Shown piece after piece: positions 12,151 to 23,760 of a stretch of 64,000 nucleotides of DNA (its first letter is position 1; each line of letters starts with the position of its first letter). The DNA is from Tipula vernalis (taxonomy: Eukaryota > Arthropoda > Insecta > Diptera > Tipulidae). The position numbers were made by a program, and so were the translations under genes. Location: NCBI GenBank assembly GCA_958295665.1, contig OY282558.1, forward strand, positions 316,420,092-316,484,091, read 5' to 3'. The notes below the pieces were generated by a model, which was not told the origin of the DNA, did no database searches, and worked only from the letters and a program-made list of their open reading frames with translations.

Positions 12151-12765
12151 TCACATCTATCATCTAAAATGATTTTTGGATACTTTTTTGGAATATGACC
12201 AATTAGCCTGTAACTGATTAGGACAAAGTTTGGAAGGTACGATGTAAATGGAATTATCACAGAGGATTCACAATGCAAAAATCTTTTATCTTTTACTTAC
12301 AGGTTTGAATGGATTTCCAACATAACAAACAGAAATTTTTGTTCGTTATGTTGGAAATTCATACAAAGCGGCGTAAGTCAAAAGTAAAAAGTTTTTTCAG
12401 TGTGAATGTTCTGTTAATGATTTTTTGATAGACTTTTGAAATATGGCAAATTATCCTGTAACTGGGCTATTTAAAAAAAAAAAAAAAAATGGCATTCTCT
12501 AATTATTTTCAGATGAAATTAATGGAACTTGATAATTTTGAATACGATTTTGATGAATTTTGAAAGGTACGATCGAAATAGGATTCTTTCTCGATTTTCA
12601 GATGAAATTATACAGGTATTATAGAAATACGATTGTTACACGATTTTTGGATGAAGTTTATGAATATAGAAAATTTGCATATAACTTGGCTATTCTTCAA
12701 ATTTGCCTGTTTTATGGAAGTTGATTTTGAAATGATTTTAAAAAGGAGTTCTAGAATATGAACAA
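12150..12765. repeat. Degenerate tandem repeat array, copy A of a composite repeat
   Basis: Blocks recur along this span. GGAATATGACCAATTAGCC with TGTAACTG (about 12189-12217) resembles AAATATGGCAAATTATCC with TGTAACTGGGC (about 12438-12467). The motif AAGGTACGAT plus an AATAGGATT- or AAATGGAATT-like word occurs at about 12235-12255 and 12563-12585. TTTTGGATGAA and TTTCAGATGAAATTA recur as well. The reverse complement matches units at 26720-27060 (AGAATCCCATTTCC, GTCAAATTTC, ATCATAATTGG). No coding capacity. Confidence 0.55.
12258..12420. repeat. Imperfect long hairpin
   Basis: The core arms 12313-12330 and 12341-12358 (ATTTCCAACATAACAAAC and its complement) differ at one position around a 10-bp loop. 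Weaker pairing extends about 45 bp further on each side (CTTTTACTTACAGG against the complement of GTAAGTCAAAAG, and CACAATG against CAGTGTG). It may be a small inverted duplication within the surrounding repeat array. Confidence 0.6.
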
Positions 12766-12776
12766 TTAAAATGGAA

Positions 12777-13010
12777 TTAATGGTGATTAATGATGTTTAT
12801 GGTCATGTTAATGAAGATAGGGATTGAGACGATGATGGCCTTGGTGATGATGATGATGATTTTCATGGTGATTGTATTAATGATGATTATGGCCGTGGTG
12901 ATAAAGATGGGGATTGAGATGGTGATGGTGATGATGATTGTTGTGTTAGTGATTACAATGGAGATAGTGATACTGGTAGTGGTTTTCAGTATGACGATGA
13001 TGGTCATGGT
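12777..13010. repeat. Degenerate GATG/GGTGAT microsatellite
   Basis: Over 230 bp of GATGATGGTGAT-type trinucleotide sequence with substitutions. It produces long but meaningless frames on both strands (Met/Val/Ile-rich on plus, Ile/Thr-rich on minus). The same motif in reverse orientation occurs at 26516-26595 next to the related repeat array. Confidence 0.85.
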
Positions 13011-13099
13011 TGTCTTCGCTATTTGTTAATCGATAATTGTGAAATTTGACAGTTACTAAAATGATTTCTAGGTAAAGTTCTATAATATAGAAAATCGTG

Positions 13100-13435
13100 A
13101 GGTAATTTGGTTATTTCTTTTCTCGGAAAATAAAATAACCATAAAATAGCTGTAAATTCCCCCTTTTCCGAAATATTTCCTACTTTTCTTAAATATGTAT
13201 AAAAGAGTAGTAAGTTGTCTCTTTTCCAAAATATTTTTAAAGAATTTCTCTCAATTTTTCCTCCAGAATATGACCGGACTCTTTTCCAAAATATATTACT
13301 AGAAAGGCAGTAAATTCCCTTTTTCCTAAATACTTTTAAAGAAAACCCTCCCTTCATTTTCCAATATTATATCTTATTTTTCCAGAGTATTTTCCCCTTT
13401 TCCTTATTATGTTACTAGAAAAAAGCAGGTGAATA
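13100..13435. repeat. Degenerate tandem repeat, unit near 100 bp
   Basis: The phrase CTTTTCCAAAATAT recurs with variants at about 13162, 13221, 13280 and 13318, each followed by a TTTAAAGAA- or TACTAGAAA-like word and a GTAAATTCCC- or GTAAGTTGTC-like word. This explains the long minus-strand frame at 13019-13357, which has no recognisable protein. Confidence 0.55.
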
Positions 13436-13639
13436 TCAGTTAATTATAAAATTGGACCCTCCTCTGGTTATTTTAGGCCATTACGCGCTAATAATATACA
13501 ACGTTCGGAAATGTCTTTGATAAGAATGGGTTAAATAAAAACAAGTTGGTGAAATATTATTAAAATTATAATATTAAAATTAGATTGCGAATCTCCATTT
13601 TCACTACTCGGGCCATAATCTTTTGTTGTTGCTACTCTC

Positions 13640-14060
13640 GTTGATGATTGATATCATGAATTTCGTCAGCCTTTTTACTGTAGAATATCGATTTATATGC
13701 TTCACATATGATGATACCTTCCTCAGGTATTGCATTGAGTACTTCGTCCGTGTGATAAGTGCTTCCGTAGCCTAAATTTAAGAACATAAACTTGGTTCCA
13801 CACAAGTGGCAATAGTAATCCGATATAACTTCATTCACATTATTTATTTTGATTTTTTTACGGCGGTAGGAATATTGTTAGCGTAAGTAATTGCTTTTCA
13901 AGAAACTTTAAGGCCTGGAGATTTTCATGTTCAATATTTTCACGTTGACGTAATCCGAATTGATGCTTATGGAATTTATGTTCGATCGCTTTTGAAATTA
14001 ATCGGGAATGCTTCTGGGCACCATTTGCAGTCGACTAAATCTAATTTTGGTTGGTGTAAC
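13640..14060 (-). pseudogene. Broken C2H2 zinc-finger frame
   Basis: The minus-strand frame at 13838-13632 carries YYCHLCGTKFMF and, further on, CEAYKSIFYSKKADEIHDINH. The latter fits a C2H2 finger (C-x2-C-x12-H-x3-H) with the second cysteine replaced by tyrosine. Upstream on the same strand (about 14030-13960) CKWCPEAFPINFK lies in one frame and IEHKFHKH in another, which together would form another finger split by a frameshift. Such fingers bind DNA or RNA. With lost ligands and frame breaks this looks like a decayed gene copy or an element-borne finger protein. No neighbouring exon was identified. Family assignment is by pattern only. Confidence 0.42.
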
Positions 14061-14330
14061 TCTTATTGGTCGAGCCCGGATATCAATTTCACTTCCATGC
14101 TTCCTGAAATCATAAATCACAATTATAATTTTAAAATAACATACCGAAAATGTGCTATTAAATCACAATTTTTTATAAACTCCTGGTTGTGGTGTTTTAG
14201 TTTTAATTTTTTCGAAGATGTTGGACTTTGTTGACAGCTACTTGTGCCTTTTTAATCACTATGTTTTATTGCACCACTTTGGAATTCTCCGTTTTCCAAA
14301 ATAAATTATTTCGCATTATGTTGTATGTAT

Positions 14331-14600
14331 TTTTATTTTATTTATTTATTTAGTTCCACTTAAAAATTTACAAAACTTTTGACACACTCCATTTTGAGCT
14401 TTTGCTCAGTCACAATAGAGCATACCAAAATATGCGAATAACCTGTAATAAATCAGACGCATCTGAATTTTGATGATTATTTTTTGGTCCTCCTCGAATA
14501 TTTAATTCCCCTGGTGCCTGACATATCTGACAGGTGTTCCCCAATCCGCCTTCTGCTAGGTTGTAATTAATAGATCTCACATAATGGAGCTGGGACTGCT
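14331..14600 (-). mobile_element. Possible LINE/SINE 3' end with (TAAA)n tail
   Basis: Read on the minus strand, a moderately GC-rich segment (14600-14355) with TCAAAATGGAGTGTGTC runs into GTGGAACTAAATAAATAAAT at 14355-14335. A tetranucleotide (TAAA)n tail is a common 3' terminus of arthropod non-LTR elements. No reverse-transcriptase motif lies upstream, so this may be a short 5'-truncated copy or a SINE. The 5' border is not defined. Confidence 0.4.
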
Positions 14601-17600
14601 GATTTAGTTTCCTACTAACACAATATATAAATAATTAAGGTTGGCATTTGATTATAAATCAATATTTACACGCAAATGTCAAAATATAGTTTATTCTTAT
14701 AAAACCAGATGGTTCTTATCTATCTAAGAAATAATACACATACTATAAGATTTCAAAATTTATTTTAGTAAATAAACAAACCAAAATAACTTTTTTAAAC
14801 CCAAGTTTCGAACCATAATAAGGTATTTGCTATTAGTTCACATTAATTCCGCTTTTTAAAAAATGGCGTTTTCAAATGGTATGTATTCTAAATGTGTTCC
14901 AGAATTCGCGTGAAATTTCAACAAATTTTCTTTTCTCTGAAATTAATTTCGTCGCGTTGTTGTTTTTGGCATGAAATTCGCACTACCCCGCATAACAAAT
15001 AAATAGACAAATCTGTCAAATATTCCTTGTTATTCACCTTTCTTAGATTTTATAAGTTAGAAAAAACGAATTTTAATTTTAACTGTATCTCTCTATTTAT
15101 AGAATTTAAAATTTGCTTGACATATTATTCAAAGCTTCTAGTCTTGTTTAAACTTAAATTTTAACTATCATTTTTATTAAAAATTTATTTTTTATTTCCA
15201 GGTGGGTGTAACTTTACAATAATTGGTCTAATACAAATGCAACTTGAAATAGTAAGTGTATATTTTTTGTTAATTGTTTAACTGCCGCTTTTTGAACCGA
15301 AACGTTTTTGGTATACTCCATATATTTCTTCTCTATATAGAAATGATAAAACTTAGTACCACAAGTTAAATCAATCACCAACAATGACAATTTGAAGTAA
15401 CGATGTGATCGCATATATAAATTATAAATATATAGCCATTCCGCGCACGAGATATGTTTTAAATCTTAAATTAAGATAACGAACCCATATTTCCGGTATA
15501 TAACTATATCCTACAAATAATTTAACAAAATAAAAAAATAAAAAAAATAAAACTTGTAACCAGGAAGTGTGTTGATGTTTATCTTATTCTCTGTCATCAT
15601 TTGGATTTTGTGTTAATTTTACTCCATATTATATTAGATTAATTAAAAAACAAATCTGTAAAAATATGTGTTCTCTGGTGCCTGTATTTATATATACACA
15701 CATACATACATTATGTTACATCACCATTTCCATTTAATATTACATTATGTATATTGGTCTGAGAACGTAAATTCAATTTCAATATAATAAATATATATAG
15801 ACTCCCAAGAGTTTTTATTTACAATCATGTTTTGCTGTTAAAATTAATTTGCATGATGGAATCGATTTTTCAATTTTAATATCTCTTCCTTCTTATAAAA
15901 AAAAAACAAACAAACAAATAAAAAAATTATATAAAATTCTTTAAATTTCTCCTACAGTCTCACACAACCCTCATCATTGTGCATTGTATATATGTGTATT
16001 GTAGGGATTAAAATTTCGACTTTCTTAAACTTTTTCGTTTCTCGTATACCAAAAAAAAAAAAAAAGGAGAATCATATTATTATCCATAAATAGGCTTTCA
16101 CAACTTTGGTAAGACTTTTTTTTACCGAAACAAAGCCGGATATTAAAATCTTTTAAACTTTTAAAGTTTAGTAAAAAAAAAAAACAAAAAAATATTTTCC
16201 CTATATTTTTGAAAAGTAAAAGTAAAAATGTAGAAAATCGAATTAATAATATCATAAGAATGGATGATGAGATACAGAATAGATATTCTAGTGTAAAATA
16301 ATACAACAACAAAACACAGTTTCCGACACAAAAAAAGGATATTTAATCTTTTACTTTTCTTTGTTGATTTGGAATATTTTATATGGTTTTATGAGAATCT
16401 TCTTCCTAAATTTTGTGACTTTTTCAATTCATTAGATATTTATTTTTTTTGTATGCTTTATCTTGCTCCTCTCTATTCGACTGTGAAGAAAAGTCCCTTT
16501 ATATTCAGAAAAAACGAAAAAGTTTATTTTCTGTACGGAAAGAAAAAACCTAAAAATGACAAAAATTTAAATATTGTAGAAAGTGTTTTTTCTTCTTGAT
16601 ACATCATGCTTTTGCAACCTTTGAAAATGTTAATATAGTTTAAAGTTGTTTTCGCAAATGTACTACACGTAAAATAAGGTTGAATCTTTCTGATATTTAA
16701 AGTGACAGCAAAAGGTTTGCTGCAAAAAAAAAATCCAAATCTTATAACAAAATATACGGAACATATATGAATTATGCTCTATAGAAATTAATACGCAGTA
16801 AAAGTAGTAACTCAAATAAAATGTAAGAAGAAAGGATATAAAGTTTTGTTTGTTTTGATTTTTCTTTTTTTTTCGGAAAAATCTAAAAATTTTCTTTCTT
16901 ATATTTGTGTGTGTACACACTATATAAACATATAAAGTGGAATTTTCAAAATTGAATATTCATGACAAACAACGAGGAGTCTCTTCCCTAAGCCGATATC
17001 ATATTCAGACAAATAAAAGTAAAGCATAAGAAAATCCATGGGTGGTGACTTTTTTATTTTTGGCTATATACAATATTCGATACATTGGTTCACAGTTTTC
17101 CACCTTCATAAAAAAAAACAAAAATGCTATTTATATAAGCACAGTGTGAATTTTCAAATATAATACAACAAAGTAAAACATTTTTTTTACGTTTGGCATT
17201 TTTCACTACATACAAGCACAGTATAATGGATAATAAAAATTAAATAGCAATTCCGAGGAAAAAACCGCCAACCCTTTTTTATTGTTATATTTCATCCCTT
17301 TTTTTAAAAATATTTTATTGTCTTCATTTAATAAACCAAATGAATATTAATTTTATATACGTGTATGTATGTATGTACACAAAAGGTTTTATTTGATTTG
17401 ATTTTTCCCGGGAAATATACAACAAAAAAAAAAAAATACAAGCAACATAAATAAATAAACAACAACCAATTTTTTATTTATTTATTTAACAATGATTAAA
17501 ATCATCTTTATGAAGGTCCTCTTAGTTAAATAATAATGAAAATGTTTATTTATGAAACAGCTGAAGCTTTTTGTTATATTTTTATTTGGAACACCACTGA

Positions 17601-17693
17601 ACATTTTAATACCAATTTTACAACCGATATAACCTCACATATTTTCTTGTAAATAATATTATTATTATTAAATATATTTTGTTGTTGCTTTAT

Positions 17694-17717
17694 GTTATTA
17701 TTATTATTATTATTATT
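17694..17717. repeat. (TTA)n microsatellite
   Basis: Eight perfect TTA units. Confidence 0.9.
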
Positions 17718-18042
17718 TCGATGTAAAATAGATAACACGATTGAAGCTAAACATGGATATTATAATTTGAATTGCATGCAAGTCTCTTGTGTGTGAATAT
17801 ATATTTAAGTCTATTATATATTCGTATATAAATATATATTGATAGATAGAGATAGAATTATATTATATACATTATATATTTTTCAAAATTGTTGTTAGAT
17901 TAGTTGTCTAGCAAAATGTTTTTTGTAATAAAAATATTAGTATATTTCTTAAAGCGTAAATAGCGGAAAATTTATTTTTTGAAAATCAGCAAAACGATTA
18001 AATGCATTAAATATTTATAATAATTTTATCCACCTCGCTCCA

Positions 18043-18068
18043 ACTATTATTATTATTATTATTATTAT
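18043..18068. repeat. (TTA)n microsatellite
   Basis: About eight ATT/TTA units preceded by CCAACTATTA. Confidence 0.9.
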
Positions 18069-19917
18069 GGAATATAGCCGACTGTCAGTCAAAACGATAT
18101 TATATTTAAAATTATGCAATTTTTTATTTTAATATAGGTACTATCTACTCGTATACATACATAATTTTAAGTGTTAGCGTTTCATTTTGTATAAGATCTA
18201 TTTTTCTGATTAATTAAACATCAGCATCCGGCTCACTGATTATATTATAATTAATAATTATATTGCACTTTATTTTTTTATGTTAATTCCATGTTAAAAA
18301 TTAGTTTGATGCATTTAATAAAATATGTATATAAATAACGATTAAAGAAGATGAGGTTGTTGCGATGCGAAGATAATTGCACCAGTGTTTAGTAAAGTAC
18401 AATGATTGTCGGAACCGATTACCGCGATATACAAAATTGTTTACAAATTGTAATAAATGTATACATGTTATTGATAATTAAATGGTATTTAGTCAGATAA
18501 AAAAAAAAAAAAGATTGTTGTATGTATCATGCAAACATTAACATAGATTTAAATTATAATTAAAAAATTTGTTTTAATTAATGTAAGTATATACTATGTA
18601 TTTCATGACAAATGCTAATACAAATTTGATTAATAATTTTTCATTTACATAATTTGGTAATGGCGCAAAATAGGCTATGTACATATACATACCATAGAAT
18701 TTATTATTTTTTTTTTTCATTCATAAACTCTCGCAGTATGATATTTTTGTCATTTTGAAAATATTCAAGTAATTTGCTTTCGTTGTTTTTGACTGTTAAA
18801 CTGTTTTTGACATTTTAACAGTAACGCACATATCTCTACATATACTATACAAGCAAGCAAGCAAAAAAATTCTTTGCAATAAATCAATCAAAAATGAAAA
18901 TTTTGTACAACAACAACAACAACAAAATAATAATGTTTTTATATTTATCATGTTTTGTTTGTTATTTTGCACAATGCGAAAATATGTATATTGAAATGAA
19001 AATGAAAAAAAAAAAAAAAAAACAACAGAAATTGAATATTTAATGCGCGAGACAAAATGTCGCGGAAATGTTTTTCGCTTCATATATTAATAAATATGTA
19101 TATATGTAATAAAGAAGATGAAAAAAAATAAAATAAAAATCGTACCATTTACCGTAAAATTGCATAATATGATCGACATTTAAGAACAGCACAAAAATTC
19201 ATAAATCGTCTAACCTAAATTTTAAATATCACTAAAATATAGTTTTGTGTACAAAATAATGTACACAGAATCGAAGGTTTTTGTACAAACACCAACCACA
19301 TTTGATCTTGACACAATAAATTATAAATTAAATGAAAAAATCTTGTTTCGCGCGCGTTACTTAAAAAATAAGCAAAAAATATTTAATTGATTTTTATTTA
19401 TAATAGGTATATGAATCATTAAATTAATAATAAAAGTGAGCCCAAACATTATTATTATTTTAATCATGATTTGTATGTGATTTTGTTTTATTGGATTTAA
19501 AATGTTTTTTTTTTATTACAATTTTTATGGGCGCTATAAAAACATAATTAATGACCATAATATTGTCGTATACATGTAATTGGAAAGTAAATTTCACACA
19601 GTTTACTGCTCTTTGATGCCGATATTTATACATAGATCATTAAGAGGTTAAATAAAATAAAAAATGTCGTGTCTTATTGCCGGCGACGAAGGTGTAAGAA
19701 GTATAATAAGAATATTTTAATTGAGTCATTTAAATAAAAGTTAATAATACAATAATTGAAAATTGTTTTATTAAAAAAAAAAAAAAAAAAAATAGAAAAT
19801 TTAGAAATATGTATTAATGTTTAGTTGAAACCGACTTTAACGAAAATAACCTTGGATAATTTTTTTAAATTTTTAAAATACAACTGTTGGTTAGAATCTA
19901 TTCTAAAAGTCTAGTAT

Positions 19918-20182
19918 TCAACTAGACTCAAGCTGGTATTCCATGACAAAAATTGACTCGCAGTAAAAACACGAAATATAAAAATAACCGATGCTCCATA
20001 TAAGTGACAAAGACAACGTTTTTTTTATTTTTTATTTTATAGCAAAACAATTTTGCTATAAAATAAAACGAAAAAAAACGTTGTCCTTGTCTCTTTTATG
20101 AGGCATCGGATTATTTTTCTCTTTCCATTTTTTTTTACTTTTAGTCAATTTTTGCTCATGGAATACAAGCTTAAGGCTGAAG
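19918..20182. mobile_element. Palindromic fold-back MITE, about 260 bp
   Basis: The arms run almost to the centre. The left arm (AAGCTGGTATTCCATGA, AAAAATTGACT, AACCGATGC, GACAAAGACAACG, TTTTATAGCAAAA) mirrors the right arm (TTTTGCTATAAAA, CGTTGTCCTTGTC, GCATCGGATT, AGTCAATTTTTGCTCATGG, AATACAAGCTT). The loop is only a few bases at about 20049-20056. Arm identity is roughly 80-85 percent by eye. Non-coding. Termini near AAGCTGGTATTCC are typical of a short inverted-repeat element; no target duplication is clear. Confidence 0.75.
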
Positions 20183-20384
20183 GCAATATACAAAATTTTC
20201 GAATAACAGTAGACAAATAATTAGGGAAAGGACCAATAAGAGGCAGCCAACGAATAAGAGTATTCATTACCAGCGCAAGATACTTCAATTTTAAAACAAT
20301 TAACACAACAAGTAACGTGATCACAGTTTAAATCATAATAAATCACTTCTGGATGAATAACCGCAACATAGTATACTATTAAAG

Positions 20385-21062
20385 TTAGCCAAAAGTCTTC
20401 AGCCGAAAGTTATAAAACGACGGTAATGCAGATAGTGTCGGCTATCTCAGCCGAAAGATACCAGATGACATATTTCAGCCGAAACTAATCTAAAATAAAA
20501 TAAAAAATTAACAAAACAACCTAGAAACTGGTATTGTGATGAAGTGATTTTACGGCTGAATAAAGCGGCTTATTTTGGTGTATCAATGTTTACCATAGGA
20601 ATTATACAGTTTTGCAACATTCAATTTTTAAATTGTATATAGGCTTTAAATTCAAACGAACTTTCCCGGGCTTCCCACATGAAACCTATCCTGATAATTT
20701 TTCTAGGGATAATTGTTGACTAGGCTACTACTAATACTAATTGAAATACTTTCCAGACATGACACTTTAAAGGTTGAATTTATATAAATTTTTACATTTT
20801 ATATTTGGCTTTTTCTGATGAAACGTAACGTATAATTCCTATGGTAAAAAGTGACAAACCAAAATAAGCCTTTATTCAGTCGTAATATCACTTCTGATAC
20901 CAATTCTGATATCACTGAAATACCAGTTTCTAGGTTGTTTAAAATATGTTTCGTCAAAATATTTTATTTAAAATATTTTTCTGCTGAAATATGTCTGCTG
21001 GTAATTTTCGACTTATATAGCCAAGACACTATCTATACCACCTTTTGGAAAGTTAGTTCAGT
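20385..21062. mobile_element. Fold-back element with arms of about 230 bp
   Basis: The left arm (20385-20613) and right arm (20832-21062) are reverse complements in long blocks. AACAACCTAGAAACTGGTAT mirrors ATACCAGTTTCTAGGTTGTT, ACCATAGGAATTATAC mirrors GTATAATTCCTATGGT, GGCTTATTTTGG mirrors CCAAAATAAGCC, and CAGATAGTGTC mirrors GACACTATCT. The centre of about 220 bp is non-coding. Part of the right arm lies in the plus-strand frame 20851-21135, which is therefore not a gene. The superfamily is unknown. Confidence 0.72.
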
Positions 21063-21689
21063 CACAAATTTTTTGCCGTGGAAAACCTTTTGGTTGGTTG
21101 GTTTGTACCGTTGTTTTAGACTGGGGCACCAGTAAATATCAGTTCTGTCCAGAAAGAAAGAAGCTTTGGTCTCAGAATATAATTAGCCTGGTAAGCCTTA
21201 CCATAAGGTAGTTCAATCAAAAAATTGAAAAGGCATTGAGGTCAACAATATTTTTACTGGAATTCTTTTTGCAATGGTTTTAATATATTCTGGAAAGTGC
21301 AGGCTTCCACTCTAAATATCCATTTTATAGAAGCAAACCTACCAAAATGTATTCTAGTCCAAAAGTGTGAGACTAAAATACCTTTCAGGAAGGTTGTTCT
21401 GTCTGAATTCACAAAGGGTATTTCGATGAAACTGTTTTCTGACAAAACACCATTTTTTTTGGATTGAAGTTCCTTTTTAAACCGAGTTTTAGTCATAATT
21501 TGTGCATATGGAAAATTTTATGACTAAAACTCCTTTCGTTTTTTGGCTTTTATTCCTGAAGCTTAGTTTTATCTCTCGCTTTAAAAATAGAAATAACCGC
21601 AGACTGATTTTTTTTTTTTGGTTGAGTTGGAAGAATACCAAAGAATCAAAGATAACACTTGAATAGTAAAAGTAAAGAAAACACTCGAA
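21063..21689. other. Unclassified repeat-like sequence
   Basis: Words such as ACCTTTTGGAAAGTTAGTTC (about 21041) recur imperfectly as ACCTTTCAGGAAGGTTGTTC (about 21381), with SINE- or LINE-like composition. I cannot assign a family. Confidence 0.3.
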
Positions 21690-22060
21690 CGAACAGTGAA
21701 ACTCTGCTACGCCAGTAAGTTTTAGTTCTAAGACAGCATTTACAAAATAACTATTGAATATTTCAGCCAGTTCATGTCTGTCAGTTACAAAACAACTGTC
21801 ATTAATATACATTTTTGGAATTTGAACGTTTTTCTATGGTGTTTACGAGTATATGGAATACCGTCGACTAGTTTCCAGTATTCTGAAACATTTCCATTCA
21901 GAGATTCAAATTTATTTTTGGCGGCTTTAAAATTCTTTCTTTTGACCATTTAAAATTCGAGCTAACTTTCTGGATAATTTTTTCTTTAGCCTTATTTCTT
22001 CGCTTAGTGAAGGTCTAATCCAATACTTAATACTTTTATATCCTTTGATTTAAATTTAAA
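21690..22060 (-). pseudogene. Non-LTR retrotransposon fragment (endonuclease-RT linker)
   Basis: On the minus strand from 22060 the sequence encodes WIRPSLSEEIRLKKKLSRKL. A frameshift leads to KLVDGIPYTRKHH and then the open frame MYINDSCFVTDRHELAEIFN followed by SYFVNA. In jockey/CR1-type elements this order (W-x-(D/N), K-L-x-(R/K)-K, YW..., then LAxxFNxYFxNxx) lies between the endonuclease and reverse-transcriptase domains. No RT motif follows, so this is a scrap separate from the RT piece at 22330-24340, which would sit upstream of it in the transcript sense. At least two frameshifts. Confidence 0.65.
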
Positions 22061-22483
22061 ATCAAGCGATTTTTATTTAGTTGAAAGGTTTAGTCAGACA
22101 TAAAATTCCCAATTTGTTAATATATAAACCAACTGAACTTATGTCGCTAATTAGTTATGTATTAACTTAAACATTTTACTTGAATTTTTTTTTAATTGAA
22201 CTTTACAATACAAAAAAATATAATTAACACAAAATAACGATTAAAAATACTTTTCAAAAGTCGTTAAAATCGGTTTTTAGATATGTTGAAATCAAAGTAT
22301 ATGTCAAATTCGTAGGAATTAGTACGACGGTAGTTTAATGGTAAATTTTCTTCGATCCCTTAATGGCTCTAGAGTGAATTTAGTTCTCAAACTAAATTTC
22401 ATAGGAAAAAAGATTCTTAATATTTTGACATTTAGGTAAATTTAAAAATCAAAACTACATAATTAAAGTTTGTTAACCTTATA

Positions 22484-23760
22484 CAGTAATGGTCAACGAA
22501 TTAGCACATGGAAGTTGCTAGATAAACTCAAACAGGTACATTAGTAGTATAGCTTATAACAAAAACAGATTTTGTCAATACGTTGATTTTGGCCTGATAT
22601 TAAAATAAAATAAAAAATCCAATATTCCGATTTTTGAAACGAACATTTTATTTCCAACCGTAGAGAAACATCTCAATGATTGGTCACAGAATTAGTACAT
22701 TTGAAAAAAAAAAATATTTAATTTTAATTTTTGATATTTCGTTAGTAAGGCATTTTGTCTGTTTACTGCTTCTTATAGGGAAAAACAGATGTTTTTTGCT
22801 TTAAGGGAAGAAATACATTGGAAGCAGTTTATACATAAACAAATTTGGAAAGTAAAGTTTTTTTATGAGGTAAAGTTAATAATAAAAAAAATCGGAGTCG
22901 ACCGTGTCTTCAACACGGCTGTATGTGTTTTACGTGATAACGTTTATAACCGGTGAGAGATATGGCATGATGTATAGTTTTTTAAAAAAAAAATAAATTG
23001 ATTTATTATTAACATCACGAAATGAGAGCCAGTGACTGTTTGCAAACGATTAAGTAATGGGCGATTGTACGAGAAGTACAATATGAGGCGCAGGGACTCA
23101 GGGCTGATGTGCCTGACGAATGTCGAATCCAGGCAAGTGCCTCCAAAATTCGTTGCGATTAGTGTATTAGAAACGCAGTATAGCAGAGCACAGTCCATAT
23201 TAGGAGTTCTCTCGATAAAGTGGGCTCAAGATTGTAAACCGCTATTTTATAGTTTTTAATTAAAATTTATGTGGATATTAATTATTTTCATTTACCTACA
23301 CTAAAGTTTGTGCCACAGTTTTATTATGCACAAATTAATAACAGAATCGCTCCGATCAGATGAGGCGTTCTCTCGCTGTAGTGCTCTCAAGCATATAATA
23401 AAATTTATGTGGAGATTAATTTTAATTAAAATAAATTCACCACCACTGTTTCTTTACGGAAAAATTAACACCAGAATTGCTCCGATCAGATGAATCATTC
23501 CCTCGCTAAAGTGGTTCAAGCATTTAAATTGCTTGAATTCAGAGGTTCTCGTCACGGCTTTCCTTGCCGTCTATTGAAGTCGTTGCGATAATATTTTGCA
23601 TAAGGTATGAAGCTATATTATAAGTAAAGCTTATTGTTGATTAATATTTGCCAACGACCCAGGGCAAAACTTCGTGTCACTCACTTTCTGAACATGCGGT
23701 GTAAGACAATATGACGTCAAAATGTCTAACCATGATGTGCTAATTCTTTGTCCGGCACTG
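22484..23760. mobile_element. Tc1-like DNA transposon, 1,277 bp, TA target duplication
   Basis: The left end CAGTAATGGTCAACGAATTA continues GCACATG. The right end, read in reverse complement, is CAGTGCCGGACAAAGAATTA then GCACATC. About 22 of 27 positions match. Both ends are bordered by TA (22482-22483 and 23761-23762), the signature of Tc1/mariner transposition. A second, direct-orientation copy of the terminal motif lies about 190 bp inside the left end (22676-22703, TGGTCACAGAATTAGTACAT), like the inner direct repeat of IR/DR-type Tc1 elements. I could not recognise a transposase inside, and tandem repeats occupy 23195-23535, so it is a decayed or non-autonomous copy. It lies inside the jockey-type RT. 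Confidence 0.8.
23195..23535. repeat. Tandem repeat inside the Tc1-like element, unit 130-160 bp
   Basis: Two full units and one partial. AAAATTTATGTGGA starts at 23262 and 23400. GTTCTCTCG or its variant, followed by an AAAGTGG- or TAGTGC-like word and TCAAG, occurs at 23206, 23367 and 23497. GCTCCGATCAGATGA occurs at 23350 and 23480. Non-coding. Confidence 0.7.

Larger units (their letters stand above)
14601..19915. other. Transposon-poor AT-rich stretch, about 5.3 kb
   Basis: No element remnant, RNA gene or coding exon is evident. It holds homopolymer A/T runs, ATT and TATA tracts, and frames rich in Phe/Lys that are products of T or A runs (for example 16025-16312 and 16369-16599). A weak splice-acceptor-like word, TTATTTCCAG followed by GTGGGT, lies at 15192-15207. 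The interval is probably intron or UTR. Confidence 0.4.

Noticed and set aside
12777..13029. Met/Val- and Ile/Thr-rich frames on both strands
   Set aside because: Translation of a GATG-type simple repeat; no domain.
15192..15207. TTATTTCCAG followed by GTGGGT as a second recursive splice site
   Set aside because: Short interrupted pyrimidine tract and no clear branch point; such words are expected by chance here.
16025..16920. Hydrophobic Phe/Leu-rich frames that look like membrane proteins
   Set aside because: They arise from T and A runs, occur on both strands and have no motif or codon bias.
23195..23535. Possible CRISPR-like or spaced repeats
   Set aside because: Only two and a half units of 130-160 bp inside a Tc1-like element of a eukaryote; no short identical repeats with unique spacers.
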